Counted from the stretch's first letter, positions 8,296 to 18,635 are shown. The stretch is 55,342 nt of DNA from Nocardiopsis endophytica (GCF_027706725.1 NZ_JAQFWQ010000042.1:1-55342), one strand, 5' to 3'. Program-made: numbers and translations. The notes: generated by a model from the letters alone, not told the origin.

Positions 8296-9798
8296 TCAGC
8301 TCAGGGCCGCCTCGTAGTCGCGCAGCTTCCCGGCCAGCAGCGGCGGGACCCACGCGTGCAGGGCGGTGCCCTCCCCGGTGTGCTCCTCGGAGACGATGCG
8401 CCCCTCCTGGTGGACCCGGGACACCAGGTCCCCGCGGTCGTAGGGGACCAGGACGCGGACCTCGTGCTGGAGCTCGGGCAGGGCGGCGGCGACCGCCGCG
8501 ATGACGTCGTCCACGCCCTCGCCGGTGCGGGCCGAGACCTCCACCGCGTCCGGCTCCCGGGTGCGCAGCCGCTTGACGTCCACCGGGTCGGCGGCGTCGG
8601 TCTTGTTGAGCACCACGATCTCGGGCACGTCCTGGGCGCCGATGTCGGCGAAGACCTCGCGCACCGCGGCGAGCTGCTGCTCGGGGTCGGGGTGCGAGGC
8701 GTCCACGACGTGCACGATCAGGTCGGCGTCGGCGACGTCCTCCAGGGTGGAGCGGAACGCCTCGACCAGCTGGTGCGGCAGGTGCCGGACGAAGCCGACG
8801 GTGTCGCTGAGGGTGAACGCGCGCCCGTCGGGCGTGCGGGCCCGGCGCACGGTCGGGTCCAGGGTGGCGAACAGCGCGTCCTCGACCAGCACCCCGGCCC
8901 CGGTGAGCCGGTTGAGCAGGCTGGACTTGCCGGCGTTGGTGTACCCGGCGATGGAGACCGCGGGGACCTGCCGGGCGCGCCGCCGGTCCCGCTTGACGTC
9001 GCGCGCGGTGGACATCTGCGCCAGCTTGCGGCGCAGCTTGGCCATCTTGGTGTTGATCCGCCGCCGGTCGGTCTCGATCTTGGTCTCACCGGGGCCGCGC
9101 AGGCCCACGCCGCCGGAGCTGCCGCCCGCCTGCCGGGACAGCGAGTGGCCCCAGCCGCGCAGCCGCGGCAGCAGGTAGTTGAGCTGGGCCAGCTCCACCT
9201 GGGCCTTGCCCTCGCTGCTGCGGGCGTGCTGGGCGAAGATGTCCAGGATCAGCGCGGTGCGGTCGATCACCTTGACCCGGACCGCCTCCTCGAGCTGGCG
9301 GAGCTGGCCGGGGGCGAGCTCCCCGTCGCAGATGACGGTGTCGGCGCCGGTGGCGGCGACCACCCCGGCGAGCTCCTCGGCCTTGCCGCGGCCGATGTAG
9401 GTGGCCGGGTCGGGCCGGGAGCGGCGCTGGGTGAGGCCCTCCAGCACCTGGGCGCCGGCGGTCTCGGCGAGCTGCTTGAGCTCGATCAGCGAGTTGTCGG
9501 CGTCGGCCTGGGTGCCGCCGGTCCACACGCCGATGAGGACGACGCGCTCCAGGCGCAGCGACCGGTACTCGACCTCGGTGACGTCCTCGAGTTCGGTGGA
9601 CAGCCCGGCGACGCGGCGCAGGGCGTTGCGCTCCTCCAGGTCGAGCTGGCCGGGTTCGGGGCCGGACCCCTGGGGGCCGCCGCCCTGGGCGTCTTCGGCG
9701 CCGTAGGGGTCCGCGGCGCCGCCTGCACGGCCGTCCGACGGAGCGTGGCCGAAGTCCTCGGCCGCGGTGTCGGTGCCGTGTTCGTGAGAAGTACTCAA
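8296..9798 (-). CDS. hflX: Ribosome-associated GTPase HflX
   Basis: 500 residues from a TTG at 9798, chosen for the upstream CTGGAGGGA at proper spacing. HflX splits stalled ribosomes after stress. The N-terminal HflX domain includes TYIGRGKAEELA, the Gly-rich linker region has GVGLRGPGETKIETDRR, and the G domain has GYTNAGKSSLLN (G1), DTVGFVRHLP (G3) and LNKTD (G4). The first about 70 residues are acidic and probably disordered. It is monocistronic, with a strong hairpin behind it and aceB divergent in front. Confidence 0.93.
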   Translation of the reverse strand: MSTSHEHGTDTAAEDFGHAPSDGRAGGAADPYGAEDAQGGGPQGSGPEPGQLDLEERNALRRVAGLSTELEDVTEVEYRSLRLERVVLIGVWTGGTQADADNSLIELKQLAETAGAQVLEGLTQRRSRPDPATYIGRGKAEELAGVVAATGADTVICDGELAPGQLRQLEEAVRVKVIDRTALILDIFAQHARSSEGKAQVELAQLNYLLPRLRGWGHSLSRQAGGSSGGVGLRGPGETKIETDRRRINTKMAKLRRKLAQMSTARDVKRDRRRARQVPAVSIAGYTNAGKSSLLNRLTGAGVLVEDALFATLDPTVRRARTPDGRAFTLSDTVGFVRHLPHQLVEAFRSTLEDVADADLIVHVVDASHPDPEQQLAAVREVFADIGAQDVPEIVVLNKTDAADPVDVKRLRTREPDAVEVSARTGEGVDDVIAAVAAALPELQHEVRVLVPYDRGDLVSRVHQEGRIVSEEHTGEGTALHAWVPPLLAGKLRDYEAALS

Positions 9799-9996
9799 TA
9801 TCCCTCCAGCAGGGCCAACGTCCCGGTGGCGCCGGTTGTTCCCTGGGATCGTCGCACGGCACCGGGCCGTTGGCACGGGATTTTCACGCCGGCCGGCCCG
9901 TGGGCGCGCTCCCGGGCGCGCCGGGGGCGGGCGGCGACGCCAGGCAGAACACACCTTTTCTGCCGGTATCCGAAGGAGGCGGGACCCTTCCCAAGA

Positions 9997-10012
9997 AAAC
10001 TTCGCGAAGTTT
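9997..10012. promoter_or_regulatory. Perfect 16-base palindrome between hflX and aceB
   Basis: AAACTTCGCGAAGTTT is a perfect palindrome in the 334-base divergent region, about 200 bases from the hflX start and 44 bases before the likely aceB -35. It has the form of a dimeric regulator site. The regulator is not identified; the site does not fit the GAAC-N4-GTTC LexA consensus. Confidence 0.5.
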
Positions 10013-10055
10013 ACTCTCAGAGGAAGGTTTCCGGGCGTGTGAGAGGCTCACAACG

Positions 10056-10124
10056 TTGACCAGCGGTCCGGCCGGAGAGTAGCGTCATATTCCACATCCC
10101 AGAACCAAGTTTCGCTTTGTGGAA
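10056..10124 (+). promoter_or_regulatory. Likely aceB promoter and leader inverted repeat
   Basis: TTGACC at 10056-10061 and TAGCGT at 10080-10085, spaced by 18 bases, fit a vegetative actinobacterial promoter. Just downstream, TTCCACA (10090-10096) and TGTGGAA (10118-10124) are inverted. The second arm overlaps the GGAAGG ribosome binding site six bases before the start codon. It could be an operator or an RNA hairpin that hides the ribosome site. Both readings are inference. Confidence 0.5.
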
Positions 10125-10132
10125 GGTATCGC

Positions 10133-11737
<1,605 letters not shown>

Positions 11738-11755
11738 CGTCTGAGGCCGAGATCA

Positions 11756-11802
11756 CGGAGCGCGCGGGACGTCCCGCCAGGGGCCCGGCCCCGCGCGCTC
11801 CG
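11756..11802 (+). terminator. Hairpin between aceB and glcD
   Basis: CGGAGCGCGCGGG and CCCGCGCGCTCCG make a perfect 13-base stem around a 21-base loop, 18 bases after the aceB stop. It may terminate or attenuate transcription, or protect the upstream mRNA end. Confidence 0.55.
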
Positions 11803-11840
11803 CACGGCTGTCGCCGACGACGGGCGGGAGGACGAGTGCC

Positions 11841-13406
11841 ATGCGGGATCGGCCCATTCGGGATCGGTCGGACGAGTCACCCGATGACCGGTCGACCACG
11901 GATCCGGCGGGCACGGACCGCGGCCAGGCGGACCGCGCGGACCGGGCGGACCGCCTGAGCGCCCTCGTCCCCCGCCTCAAGGGCATCTGCGGCGACGACG
12001 GCGTCATCACCGACCGCGCCCGCCGCCGCACCTACGAGAGCGACGGGCTCACCTACCACGCCGAGGTGCCCGGGGTGGTGGTCCTGCCGACCACCGCCGA
12101 GCAGGTCGCCGAGGTCCTCGGGCTGTGCTCCGCCGAAGGCGTGCCATTCGTCCCGCGCGGCGCCGGGACCGGCCTTTCGGCGGGAGCGCTCCCCCGCACC
12201 GACGGGGTGCTGGTCACCACCTCGCGCATGCGCCGCGTCGTCGAGGTCGACCCGGACAACGAGTGCGCCGTCGTCCAGCCCGGCGTGGCCAACCTCGACA
12301 TCACCCGCGCCGCCGCCCCCTACGGCTACTACTACGCCCCCGATCCCTCCAGCCAGCAGGTCTGCTCGGTCGGCGGGAACATCGCCGAGAACTCCGGCGG
12401 CGCCCACTGCCTGAAGTACGGGTTCACCGTCAACCACGTGCTGGGCCTGCAGATCGCCACGCCGCAAGGGGAGCTGGTGCGGCTGGGCGGAAAGGCGCCC
12501 GAGGCCCCCGGCTACGACCTGATCGGCGCCTTCATCGGCTCCGAGGGCACCCTGGGAATCGCCACCGAGGCCACCGTGCGCCTGGTGCGCACCCCGCAGA
12601 AGGTCACCACCCTGCTCGCCGCCTTCACCGGCATGGACGCCGGCGGGGAGGCGGTCTCCTCCGTCGTCGCCGAGGGGGTGCTGCCCGCCGCCGTGGAGAT
12701 GATGGACGCGCTGTCCATCGCGGCCGCCGAGGCGGCCGTGGCCTGCGACTACCCCGAGGGGGCGGGCGCGGTGCTCATCGTCGAGCTGGACGGGCCCGCC
12801 GCCGACGTGGACGCCGACGCCGCCATGGTGCGGCGGCTGTGCGAGCGCGCGGGGGCCTTCGAGATCCGGGAGGCCAGCGGCGCCGCCGAGCGGGCGCGCA
12901 TCTGGAAGGGGCGCAAGTCGGCGTTCGCCGCGGTGGGGCGGATCAGTCCCGCCTACATCGTCCAGGACGGGGTGGTGCCGCGCACCGCGCTGGGCGAGGT
13001 GCTCGGCGACATCGCGCGGCTGTCGGCCGAGAGCGGCATCCGGGTGGCCAACGTGTTCCACGCGGGGGACGGCAACCTGCACCCGCTGGTGCTGTTCGAC
13101 GACGCCGAGCCGGGCGCGGGCGAGCGCGCGGCCGAGGTCTCCGGCGCCATCCTGGACCTGTGCATCCGGCACGGCGGATCCATCACCGGTGAGCACGGCG
13201 TGGGGGTGGACAAGGCCTGCTCGATGCCGCGCATGTTCACCCCGGAGGACCTGGAGACGATGGACCTCTTCCGGCGGGCGTTCGACCCCGCCGGGGTGGC
13301 CAACCCGGAGAAGCTGCTGCCCACACCGCGCCTGTGCGGGGAGGTGCCGGGGGTGCGCAAGGACGTGCACCCCTTGGTGGCACAGGGCCGGGCGGAGCAG
13401 TTCTGA
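11841..13406 (+). CDS. glcD: Glycolate oxidase FAD subunit GlcD
   Basis: 521 residues. This is the FAD-linked subunit that oxidises glycolate (or a related 2-hydroxy acid) to glyoxylate. The PCMH-type FAD domain contains PRGAGTGLSAGALP and SVGGNIAENSGGAHCLKYG near residues 170-190. The C-terminal domain has NVFHAGDGNLHPLVLFD and ITGEHGVGVDKA, characteristic of GlcD/D-lactate dehydrogenase enzymes. The first about 38 residues are a low-complexity Asp/Arg tail. GGAGGA lies upstream of the ATG. glcE and glcF follow on the same strand, identifying it as GlcD rather than a lone lactate dehydrogenase. Confidence 0.93.
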   Translation: MRDRPIRDRSDESPDDRSTTDPAGTDRGQADRADRADRLSALVPRLKGICGDDGVITDRARRRTYESDGLTYHAEVPGVVVLPTTAEQVAEVLGLCSAEGVPFVPRGAGTGLSAGALPRTDGVLVTTSRMRRVVEVDPDNECAVVQPGVANLDITRAAAPYGYYYAPDPSSQQVCSVGGNIAENSGGAHCLKYGFTVNHVLGLQIATPQGELVRLGGKAPEAPGYDLIGAFIGSEGTLGIATEATVRLVRTPQKVTTLLAAFTGMDAGGEAVSSVVAEGVLPAAVEMMDALSIAAAEAAVACDYPEGAGAVLIVELDGPAADVDADAAMVRRLCERAGAFEIREASGAAERARIWKGRKSAFAAVGRISPAYIVQDGVVPRTALGEVLGDIARLSAESGIRVANVFHAGDGNLHPLVLFDDAEPGAGERAAEVSGAILDLCIRHGGSITGEHGVGVDKACSMPRMFTPEDLETMDLFRRAFDPAGVANPEKLLPTPRLCGEVPGVRKDVHPLVAQGRAEQF

Positions 13407-13417
13407 CGCCCCTCCCG

Positions 13418-13481
13418 CGTTGATCTCGGGGGAAGCGACGCTACGACCGCGGTTGTAGGGGCGTTTTTCCCGAGATCAACG
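13418..13481. repeat. GATCTCGGG palindrome between glcD and glcE
   Basis: The arms CGTTGATCTCGGG and CCCGAGATCAACG are perfect inverted repeats at the two ends. A second near-palindrome, CTACGACC/GGTTGTAG, lies inside. A relative with one arm occurs at about 45,394, and related elements occur at 16,315, 33,496, 45,892 and 55,303. It could act as a transcript-stabilising hairpin or attenuator within the operon. Confidence 0.7.
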
Positions 13482-13534
13482 GGACGGCGGCAGGGTAGAC
13501 GAGGCGTCGAGGAACCGTTCAAGAAGGGCGGGCG

Positions 13535-14845
13535 ATGACCGGCGAAGACCATCAGGACTTGGCTGCTGGGCAGGCTGCCGGGCCGGCCGACACGGACCGC
13601 GCGGACGGCGCGGCAGGGCCCCTGGCGGCGTCCGGCGTTCCCGTGCGCCCCGGGACCGACCGGGACGCGGTCGGCGGCGCCGTCCCCCGGTGGGTCGCCG
13701 CGCCCGCCGATACCAAGGGGTGCGCGGCGGTGGCCGCCGCCGCGTCCCGTGAGGGCCTGGCCCTCGTACCGCGCGGGGCGGGCACGAAGACCGGGTGGGG
13801 CGCTCCCCCGCGCCGGTGCGACGCGGTCGTCGACCTGTCGGCGCTGAACCATGTGGACCACGCCGCCGGAGACCTGGTGGTCGAGGCCGGTGCCGGGACG
13901 CCGATGAAGGACCTCGCCGACGTGCTGGGCACCTCGGGCCAGCGGCTCCCGGTCGACCCGGTGGTGCCGGGCTCGACCGTCGGCGGTGTGGTGGCGACCG
14001 GGCTGTCCGGGCCGGGGCGGATGCTCTACGGACCGGTGCGCGACCTGATCCTGGGCATGACCGTGGTGCGCGCCGACGGGGTCGTGTCGAACTCGGGCGG
14101 CCGGGTCGTGAAGAACGTGGCCGGGTACGACCTGGGCAAGCTGCACACCGGCGCCCTGGGCACGCTCGGCATCATCACGTCGGTGACCTTCCGCCTGCGG
14201 CCGGTCCCCCCGGCGGCGCGCGTCGTGTCCGCCAGGGCCGACGATCCCGCGCGCGCTCGGGAGCTGGTGGCGTCGGTACTGCGGTCGCACACCGCCCCGA
14301 CCGCGATCGAGGCCGACCGTCCGGACGGAGGTGCGGTCACGGTGCACGTCCTGCTCGAAGGGCCTGAGGAGGGCATCAGAGCGCGCGCTGAGGAGGTGTC
14401 CGCGCTGCTGCCCGGCTCCTCCGTGGCGGAGGACCTTCCCGACGGCTGGGGGGCGCTTCCGGGCGGCCCCGGGGACACGCTCCTCAAGCTGACGACCCCG
14501 CCGGCGCGCCTGCCCGCCGTGTTGGACGCCGTGGCCGACGCCGCCCCTGACACCGGGCCCCTGCCGGTCCGGGGTTCGGCGGGCTCCGGTGTCCTGTACG
14601 GCGCCCTGCCGTCGGCCACCGCCCCGGCGAGCGCTGTCCGGGCCGTCGCGTCCTTGCGTGCCCGTGTCGAGGCGGTGACCGGGGGCCACGGCTCCCTGAC
14701 CGTCCTGGACGCGCCGCCCACCGTGCACGGGGCGGGCCTCGACCCGTGGGGGACGGTGCTCGGCCTGCCGCTCATGCGGTCGATCAAGCAGAACCTGGAC
14801 CCGGACGGTGTCCTCTCCCCCGGCCGGTTCGCCGGGGGCATCTGA
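13535..14845 (+). CDS. glcE: Glycolate oxidase subunit GlcE (FAD-binding)
   Basis: 436 residues. It has the FAD_binding_4 fold with PRGAGTKTGWGAPPRRCD near residue 80, DLVVEAGAGTPMKDL, PGSTVGGVVATGLSGPGRM, and GRVVKNVAGYDLGKLHTGALG, which is highly typical of GlcE. It is the second flavin-type subunit of the glycolate oxidase complex and is inactive without GlcD and GlcF in characterised systems. The N-terminal about 45 residues are variable. AAGAAGGGCGGGCG precedes the ATG. It lies between glcD and glcF. Confidence 0.93.
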   Translation: MTGEDHQDLAAGQAAGPADTDRADGAAGPLAASGVPVRPGTDRDAVGGAVPRWVAAPADTKGCAAVAAAASREGLALVPRGAGTKTGWGAPPRRCDAVVDLSALNHVDHAAGDLVVEAGAGTPMKDLADVLGTSGQRLPVDPVVPGSTVGGVVATGLSGPGRMLYGPVRDLILGMTVVRADGVVSNSGGRVVKNVAGYDLGKLHTGALGTLGIITSVTFRLRPVPPAARVVSARADDPARARELVASVLRSHTAPTAIEADRPDGGAVTVHVLLEGPEEGIRARAEEVSALLPGSSVAEDLPDGWGALPGGPGDTLLKLTTPPARLPAVLDAVADAAPDTGPLPVRGSAGSGVLYGALPSATAPASAVRAVASLRARVEAVTGGHGSLTVLDAPPTVHGAGLDPWGTVLGLPLMRSIKQNLDPDGVLSPGRFAGGI

Positions 14846-14897
14846 CGCCCGCCCCTTCCCTCGCATTCCGCGCCCCGACCCGCAGGGAGGACACCCG

Positions 14898-16253
14898 ATG
14901 ACCGAAGGCGCCGAGAGCACGCAGAGCACCGGAGGCCCCGAGAGCGCCGAGAACGGCGCAGGGACCGCCGAGCGGCCGTTCCCCGACCTGCTGTCCGACT
15001 GTGTGCACTGCGGGTTCTGCCTGCCGACGTGCCCGACCTACGTGCTCTGGGGCGAGGAGATGGACTCTCCTCGGGGGCGCATCCACCTCATGGGGCAGGC
15101 CGAGGAGGAGGGGGCGTTCACGGACGCCTCGGTGGGGCACTTCGACAACTGCCTGGGGTGCCTCGCCTGCGTGACGGCGTGCCCGTCCGGGGTCGCCTAT
15201 GACGCGCTGATCGAGACCACCCGCGCGCGCGTGGAGGAGGAGCACGAGCGCCCCCGGGCGGAGCGCCTCATCCGGTCGGCGATCTTCTCCCTCTTCCCCC
15301 ACCGCCGCCGCCTGGAGCTCATGCGCGGCCCGTTGCGCGCCTATCAGGCCAGCGGCCTGGCCGGTCCCCTCCGCTCGTCCGGGGTGCTCGAACGCGTCTC
15401 CCCCTCCGTCGCGGCGATGGAGCGGATGGCGCCGCCCATCAAGGGGAAGGTGCCCGCGCTCCCCGAGCGTGTCCCGGCCGTGGGTCGGCGGCGGGCCGTC
15501 GTCGGCATGCTCACCGGGTGCGTCCAAGGGGCGTTCTTCCCTCAGGTGAACACGGCGACGGCGCGCGTGCTGGCCAGCGAGGGATGCGAGGTGGTCGTCC
15601 CGAAGGGACAGGGCTGCTGCGGCGCGCTCTCCTCGCACTCGGGCCGCGCCGAGGAGGCCGCGCGCTTCGCCGAGCGGACCGTCAGGACGTTCGAGAAGGA
15701 GGGGGTCGATGCCGTCGTGGTGAACTCCGCGGGATGCGGCGGCACGATGAAGCACTACGGCCGGGTCCTGCGCGAGGCGGGCCGCCCGGACGACCTGGTC
15801 CGCCGCGCCGAGGCGCTCTCCGCCAAGGTCGTGGACCTCTCCGAGTACCTGGTGGCGCTCGGCCCGCGCGCCGAGCGCCGCCCTCTCCCGGTGAAGGCCG
15901 CCTACCACGACGCCTGCCACCTCTCCCACGGCCAGGGGGTGACCGCCCAGCCCCGCGAGCTGCTCCGCGCGATCCCGGAGCTGGAGGTGGCCGACCTGCC
16001 CAACCCGGAGATCTGCTGCGGCTCGGCCGGGGTGTACAACCTCCTCAACCCCGAGCCCGCGTCCGACCTGGGGGCCCGGAAGGCCGACGACGTCGCCTCC
16101 ACGAAGGCGTCCCTGCTGATCGCGGGGAACCCCGGGTGCTCACTGCAGATCGCCGCGACCATGCGCGAGCGCGGCGAGGAGATCGCCGTCGCCCACACGG
16201 TCCAGGTGCTCGACGCCTCGATCCGGGGGCTGCCGCCGTCGGCGCTGGTCTAG
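14898..16253 (+). CDS. glcF: Glycolate oxidase iron-sulfur subunit GlcF
   Basis: 451 residues from the ATG at 14898, chosen because GGGAGG lies at 14885-14890. Two 4Fe-4S clusters are visible: C35xxC38xxC41xxxC45 (CVHCGFCLPTCP) and C85xxC88xxC91xxxC95 (CLGCLACVTACP). Two CCG domains follow, with KGQGCCGALSSHSG, NSAGCGGTMKHYG, YHDACHLSHGQG and PEICCGSAGVYNLL. These pass electrons from the GlcD flavin towards the quinone pool. The gene ends the operon and faces a convergent DUF1963 gene across a strong bidirectional hairpin. Confidence 0.94.
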   Translation: MTEGAESTQSTGGPESAENGAGTAERPFPDLLSDCVHCGFCLPTCPTYVLWGEEMDSPRGRIHLMGQAEEEGAFTDASVGHFDNCLGCLACVTACPSGVAYDALIETTRARVEEEHERPRAERLIRSAIFSLFPHRRRLELMRGPLRAYQASGLAGPLRSSGVLERVSPSVAAMERMAPPIKGKVPALPERVPAVGRRRAVVGMLTGCVQGAFFPQVNTATARVLASEGCEVVVPKGQGCCGALSSHSGRAEEAARFAERTVRTFEKEGVDAVVVNSAGCGGTMKHYGRVLREAGRPDDLVRRAEALSAKVVDLSEYLVALGPRAERRPLPVKAAYHDACHLSHGQGVTAQPRELLRAIPELEVADLPNPEICCGSAGVYNLLNPEPASDLGARKADDVASTKASLLIAGNPGCSLQIAATMRERGEEIAVAHTVQVLDASIRGLPPSALV

Positions 16254-16314
16254 GCCCCGTCCGAAGGACGGCAGCGGCCCACCCGACCGCTCCCTCCGAC
16301 GCGGCCCGGCCCCC

Positions 16315-16377
16315 GGTGATCTCGGGGAGGCCGGGCTTGAGCGGGCCGTCGCAAGCCCGACCTCCCCGAGACCGACC
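16315..16377. terminator. Bidirectional hairpin between glcF and a convergent gene
   Basis: Arms of about 24 bases (GGTGATCTCGGGGAGGCCGG onward, and the inverted copy ending CTCCCCGAGACCGACC) pair with about three mismatches. It sits between two gene ends. Its TGATCTCGGGG opening relates it to the palindrome family at 13,418 and elsewhere. Confidence 0.75.
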
Positions 16378-16406
16378 AGGCCCGGCGCCGACCCGCGGGC
16401 CCGAAG

Positions 16407-17159
16407 TCAGCAGGACTGGGTGATGAGGACGCCGTTGGTCTGCTCGGGGTTCAGGAAGGCGTAGGCGAGCCCGCTGTCACCGCAGTTGATGGAGTACTTG
16501 TCGGTGGCCGAGTCGATGGTGGCCACGTGGTGCCAGTCGTCGCCGGGCGCCTCGTCCATCTGGAGCCAGAAGGCGTCCCCGCCGACCTGGACGTCGGGGC
16601 GGCCGCCCTCCTCCCCGTCGAACTTCGACTTGCCCGACCACCAGGCGACCGGTTCGTCCTCCTCCCCCTCGACCTCCGCCTCCACCGTCTCCGGAACGTA
16701 CGGCGCGAGTTCCACCCGGTACACCACCGGCATGGTCCGGCCGGGGACGGTGTTCTGCAGCGTCGGCCCCTCCGCGACCGGCGCGGTGGGCACCCGCGGC
16801 GTGCCTCCCGGCTGCACGATGACGGTGTTGGGGGCGTGGGAGTCGGTCACGCGGTAGGTGGACGGGGCGTCGGTGTTCCAGTCGTACTCGCTGAGGTCGC
16901 CCGGGTCCGGGTCGTCGTCGCCCAGCCCGTCGTCCTCCATGAAGATGTAGGCCATCCTCGGCTCGGATCCGGGGAGCCGCACCTGCGCGATGAAGCGCTG
17001 GGCCTTTCCGGACGCCAGGGGCCACTCCGGCTGGGAGAGCCAGTCCGGCTGCCCGCCGAACCTGGTCGCCGGCCCGCCGTCGTCCGCCCTTGCGGACTCG
17101 CCCTCGGCCAGGGGCACCAGCCGCCCGAGCCGCAGGGTCCGCAGGTCTTCTACCGTCAT
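16407..17159 (-). CDS. DUF1963 (YwqG-like) protein
   Basis: 250 residues. The ATG at 17159 is preceded by GACGAGGAGA at good spacing. The motif RFGGQPDWLSQPEWPL near residue 35, FIAQVRLPG, the GGDAFWLQMDE segment and the final CGDSGLAYAFLNPEQTNG are the conserved parts of DUF1963. The biochemical role of the family is unknown. It is soluble, with no signal peptide. A second, shorter DUF1963 gene lies on the other strand 860 bases away beyond a CBS-domain gene. The two share the same N-terminal and C-terminal signatures, so they are paralogues. Confidence 0.82.
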   Translation of the reverse strand: MTVEDLRTLRLGRLVPLAEGESARADDGGPATRFGGQPDWLSQPEWPLASGKAQRFIAQVRLPGSEPRMAYIFMEDDGLGDDDPDPGDLSEYDWNTDAPSTYRVTDSHAPNTVIVQPGGTPRVPTAPVAEGPTLQNTVPGRTMPVVYRVELAPYVPETVEAEVEGEEDEPVAWWSGKSKFDGEEGGRPDVQVGGDAFWLQMDEAPGDDWHHVATIDSATDKYSINCGDSGLAYAFLNPEQTNGVLITQSC

Positions 17160-17400
17160 GGATTCTCCTCGTCCCGATCCGGCGGCGCCCTGTGCGGCCC
17201 CGGCAACGGACAAGACGGGGCCGGAGGGCATCCGGTTCCCGCGGATCCCGACACGGATCCCCCCACCGATCGGCGCCCGCTCTTTGGCGAGTCCGAACCC
17301 CGCATGTGTCGTGCCTTTTGCCGGGGCGCTCCTAGCGTTGACGTGGAGAGGCCTGTGGACGGCCCCGTCCACCAGGAATCCGAGCCGAGGAGGCCGGGAC

Positions 17401-17826
17401 ATGACCACCGCCGCCGACATCATGCACTCCGGATCCCATTGGATCCCCGCCGACGAGACCCTGGACCGTGCGGCGCAGCTCATGCGGGAGCACGGCGTGG
17501 GCGCCCTACCGGTGGGCGACCCGATGGATGAGAACCAGCGCATGGTCGGGATCATCACCGACCGCGACATCGTGGTGAATTGCGTGGCCGCGGGCCACGA
17601 GCCGTCCCACGTGACCGCCGGGGAGCTGTGCCAGGGCACGCCCCACTGGATCTCCAGCCGCGCGAGCGTCCAGGACGTCCTGCGGGAGATGGAGGACAAC
17701 CAGATCCGCCGCCTGCCGGTCATCGACGAGAACCGCAGGTTCGTCGGCATGATCAGCGAGGCCGACCTGGCCCACTTCCTCTCCGAGGACCAGCTGGCGA
17801 AGTTCGTGGAGCGCGTCTACTCCTGA
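17401..17826 (+). CDS. Two-CBS-domain protein (Hrp1-like)
   Basis: 141 residues, almost entirely two CBS domains: about 6-60 (MHSGSHWIPADETLDRAAQL to GIITDRDIVVN) and about 75-130 (ISSRASVQDVLREMEDNQIR to GMISEADLA). Stand-alone CBS pairs bind adenine nucleotides or similar ligands; hypoxic response protein 1 of mycobacteria is an example of the same size. GAGGAGG precedes the ATG. A clear hairpin follows, so the gene is probably monocistronic. It lies between two DUF1963 paralogues. The ligand and target are unknown. Confidence 0.88.
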   Translation: MTTAADIMHSGSHWIPADETLDRAAQLMREHGVGALPVGDPMDENQRMVGIITDRDIVVNCVAAGHEPSHVTAGELCQGTPHWISSRASVQDVLREMEDNQIRRLPVIDENRRFVGMISEADLAHFLSEDQLAKFVERVYS

Positions 17827-17845
17827 CGCACCGGACCGGATTCCG

Positions 17846-17876
17846 ACCGAGGGGCAGCCGAAGGGCGCCCCTCGGT
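17846..17876 (+). terminator. Hairpin after the CBS gene
   Basis: ACCGAGGGGC and GCCCCTCGGT form a perfect 10-base stem, 19 bases past the stop codon. Confidence 0.7.
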
Positions 17877-18022
17877 TCCGTATGCGCCGGAACGCCCCAC
17901 CGCCCCGCCCGGCTCGGCTCTGCTCCGGAGGAACCGCTTTCCCGTCCCATGCGTCGGTACCGCCGGAACGACAGGGGCGCCAGGCCCCCCGCAGCAGCCC
18001 GACGAACGAACGGAAGCCCCCC

Positions 18023-18586
18023 GTGGACAAGCAGAGCCTGCATTTCAAGGAGTCCGACGTACCGGTCCGGGAGCCGGTCACCAAGCTCGGCGGGCAGCCC
18101 GTGTGGCTGGAGGAGCCGGCATGGCCACTGTCGGCGGAGACCGGCAACCCCATGAAGTTCATCGGGCAGGTCCGACTGCCCGGAGCCCGGGTGCGCCTCG
18201 CCTACCTCTTCATGACCGACGAGGAGGACTTCGTCGATGGCACGTGGGAGCCCGAGGCCGGCGAGAACGCGTTCTTCGCCCAGCCGGGACGCCCCGCGGC
18301 CTTCTATGAGGTCGCCCCGATGGAGACCGGGCCGACGCACGGCCCCGACCACATCGCGGTGACGTCCGCGCCCGACAAGGACGACAAGGCCCACACCTTC
18401 CTGGGCGGCGACCCCGCCTGGCTTCAACGCGACGAGGAGCCCGAAGCCCCCGGAACGTGGGAGCACGTGCTCCAGCTGGACAGCTGCGACGCCCCCTTCG
18501 ACGTCAATTTCGGAGACGCGGGAATCGGCTACGCCTTCCTGAACCCGGAGACGGGCGAGGGCCGCTTCCTCTGGCAGTGCGCCTGA
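18023..18586 (+). CDS. DUF1963 (YwqG-like) protein, second copy
   Basis: 187 residues from a GTG at 18023 with GGAAG six bases upstream; longer in-frame starts would add an unconserved Pro/Arg-rich leader. KLGGQPVWLEEPAWPL, FIGQVRLPGARVRLAYLFM, FLGGDPAWLQRDEEP and the final FGDAGIGYAFLNPETGEG parallel the larger DUF1963 protein at 16,407-17,159. It is shorter because the region between the conserved blocks is reduced. Function unknown. A perfect hairpin follows before the next gene. Confidence 0.8.
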   Translation: MDKQSLHFKESDVPVREPVTKLGGQPVWLEEPAWPLSAETGNPMKFIGQVRLPGARVRLAYLFMTDEEDFVDGTWEPEAGENAFFAQPGRPAAFYEVAPMETGPTHGPDHIAVTSAPDKDDKAHTFLGGDPAWLQRDEEPEAPGTWEHVLQLDSCDAPFDVNFGDAGIGYAFLNPETGEGRFLWQCA

Positions 18587-18609
18587 CCCGCGGCCCCGCC
18601 GCGATGCCC

Positions 18610-18635
18610 GGTGGGGGCGGCTCCCCGCCCCCACC
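18610..18635 (+). terminator. Hairpin after the second DUF1963 gene
   Basis: GGTGGGGGCGG and CCGCCCCCACC form a perfect 11-base stem around a CTCC loop, ending 27 bases before the next start codon. Confidence 0.7.

Noticed and set aside
9600-9798. Longer N-terminus for HflX starting at 9954
   Set aside because: The added residues are Arg/Pro-rich and unconserved, and a TTG at 9798 has a good CTGGAGGGA ribosome site.
16407-17750. Longer form of the first DUF1963 protein starting at 17,750
   Set aside because: The extension would run antisense through the CBS gene. The ATG at 17159 has a clear ribosome site and the family's normal start.
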